From Lineus longissimus (taxonomy: Eukaryota > Nemertea > Pilidiophora > Heteronemertea > Lineidae): 64,000 bases of DNA. The notes under the pieces are model-generated. The model was not told the origin of the DNA and did not search any database. It saw only the letters and a list, made by a program, of their open reading frames with translations. Both the position numbers and the translations under genes were made by a program. The stretch is taken from contig NC_088309.1 in NCBI RefSeq assembly GCF_910592395.1, positions 23,006,599 through 23,070,598 on the forward strand. The letters run 5' to 3'. Of this stretch, positions 63,988-64,000 are shown piece after piece. Within the stretch, counting starts at the first letter, position 1. Each line of letters begins with the position of its first letter.

Positions 63988-64000
63988 ATGGCGGCTGGCC
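63988..64000 (+). CDS. Possible start codon of a further gene, cut by the window edge
   Basis: The last 13 bases read ATGGCGGCTGGCC (Met-Ala-Ala-Gly) with G at -3 and +4, a strong translation start context, in locally GC-richer sequence. Nothing more can be seen, so this is only a candidate. Confidence 0.2.

Noticed and set aside
1-64000. CRISPR arrays, bacterial operons, phage or plasmid features
   Set aside because: The sequence is clearly intron-containing animal DNA, and no regularly spaced repeats with unique spacers were found.

Overview
The window is animal nuclear DNA: AT-rich, gene-poor, with short exons carrying consensus GT/AG splice sites and separated by introns of 5.1-6.5 kb, plus scattered tRNA-derived SINE heads, MITE-like and pogo-like transposon remnants, and satellite repeats. 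There is no bacterial or phage organisation. Intron size, repeat style and base composition suggest a marine invertebrate, perhaps a lophotrochozoan or an invertebrate deuterostome. That placement is an inference from general appearance; no diagnostic sequence was found.

One gene can be reconstructed with confidence, on the + strand from about 17.8 kb to 50.2 kb. It is the 3' part of an RCC1-repeat (beta-propeller) protein. Exons at 17785-17946 and 24308-24472 each carry one RCC1-type unit. Exons at 30122-30195 and 36660-36777 encode a Ser/Asp/Glu-rich acidic linker. Exon 43184-43953 encodes a long disordered tail. The end is either 49095-49577 (long tail) or 49006-49068 (20-residue tail), depending on which 3' splice site is used. 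All junction phases match (1, 1, 0, 1, 0). The visible protein is 589 residues in the long form and 449 in the short form. The start of the gene, including the remaining propeller blades, was not found; it lies upstream of the window or in exons I could not recognise between 1 and 17.8 kb. I could not assign the gene to a named family beyond RCC1-repeat. The 3' UTR ends near 50.2 kb with two AATAAA signals.

Region by region: 1-17.8 kb is upstream DNA or 5' introns, holding poly-C tracts, a SINE head (about 2.2 kb), a nuclear-receptor half-site cluster (6.47-6.83 kb), a 42-bp repeat carrying a dyad in each unit (8.66-8.85 kb) and two weak exon-like blocks. 17.9-49.0 kb is the gene body; its introns hold a GTCTCG/homeodomain-type motif cluster (18.8-19.1 kb), a truncated pogo-like element (29.1 kb), a four-half-site array (38.76 kb), a 463-bp TA-flanked MITE (41.56-42.02 kb), another pogo-like remnant (47.1 kb) and a perfect 20-bp inverted repeat just before the alternative last exon (48.81-48.93 kb). 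50.2-64 kb is mostly intergenic, with a 49-bp minisatellite (53.7-54.6 kb), degenerate SINE heads, two weak exon-like blocks of matching phase (61.3 and 62.3 kb), and a possible start codon of a further gene in the last 13 bases.
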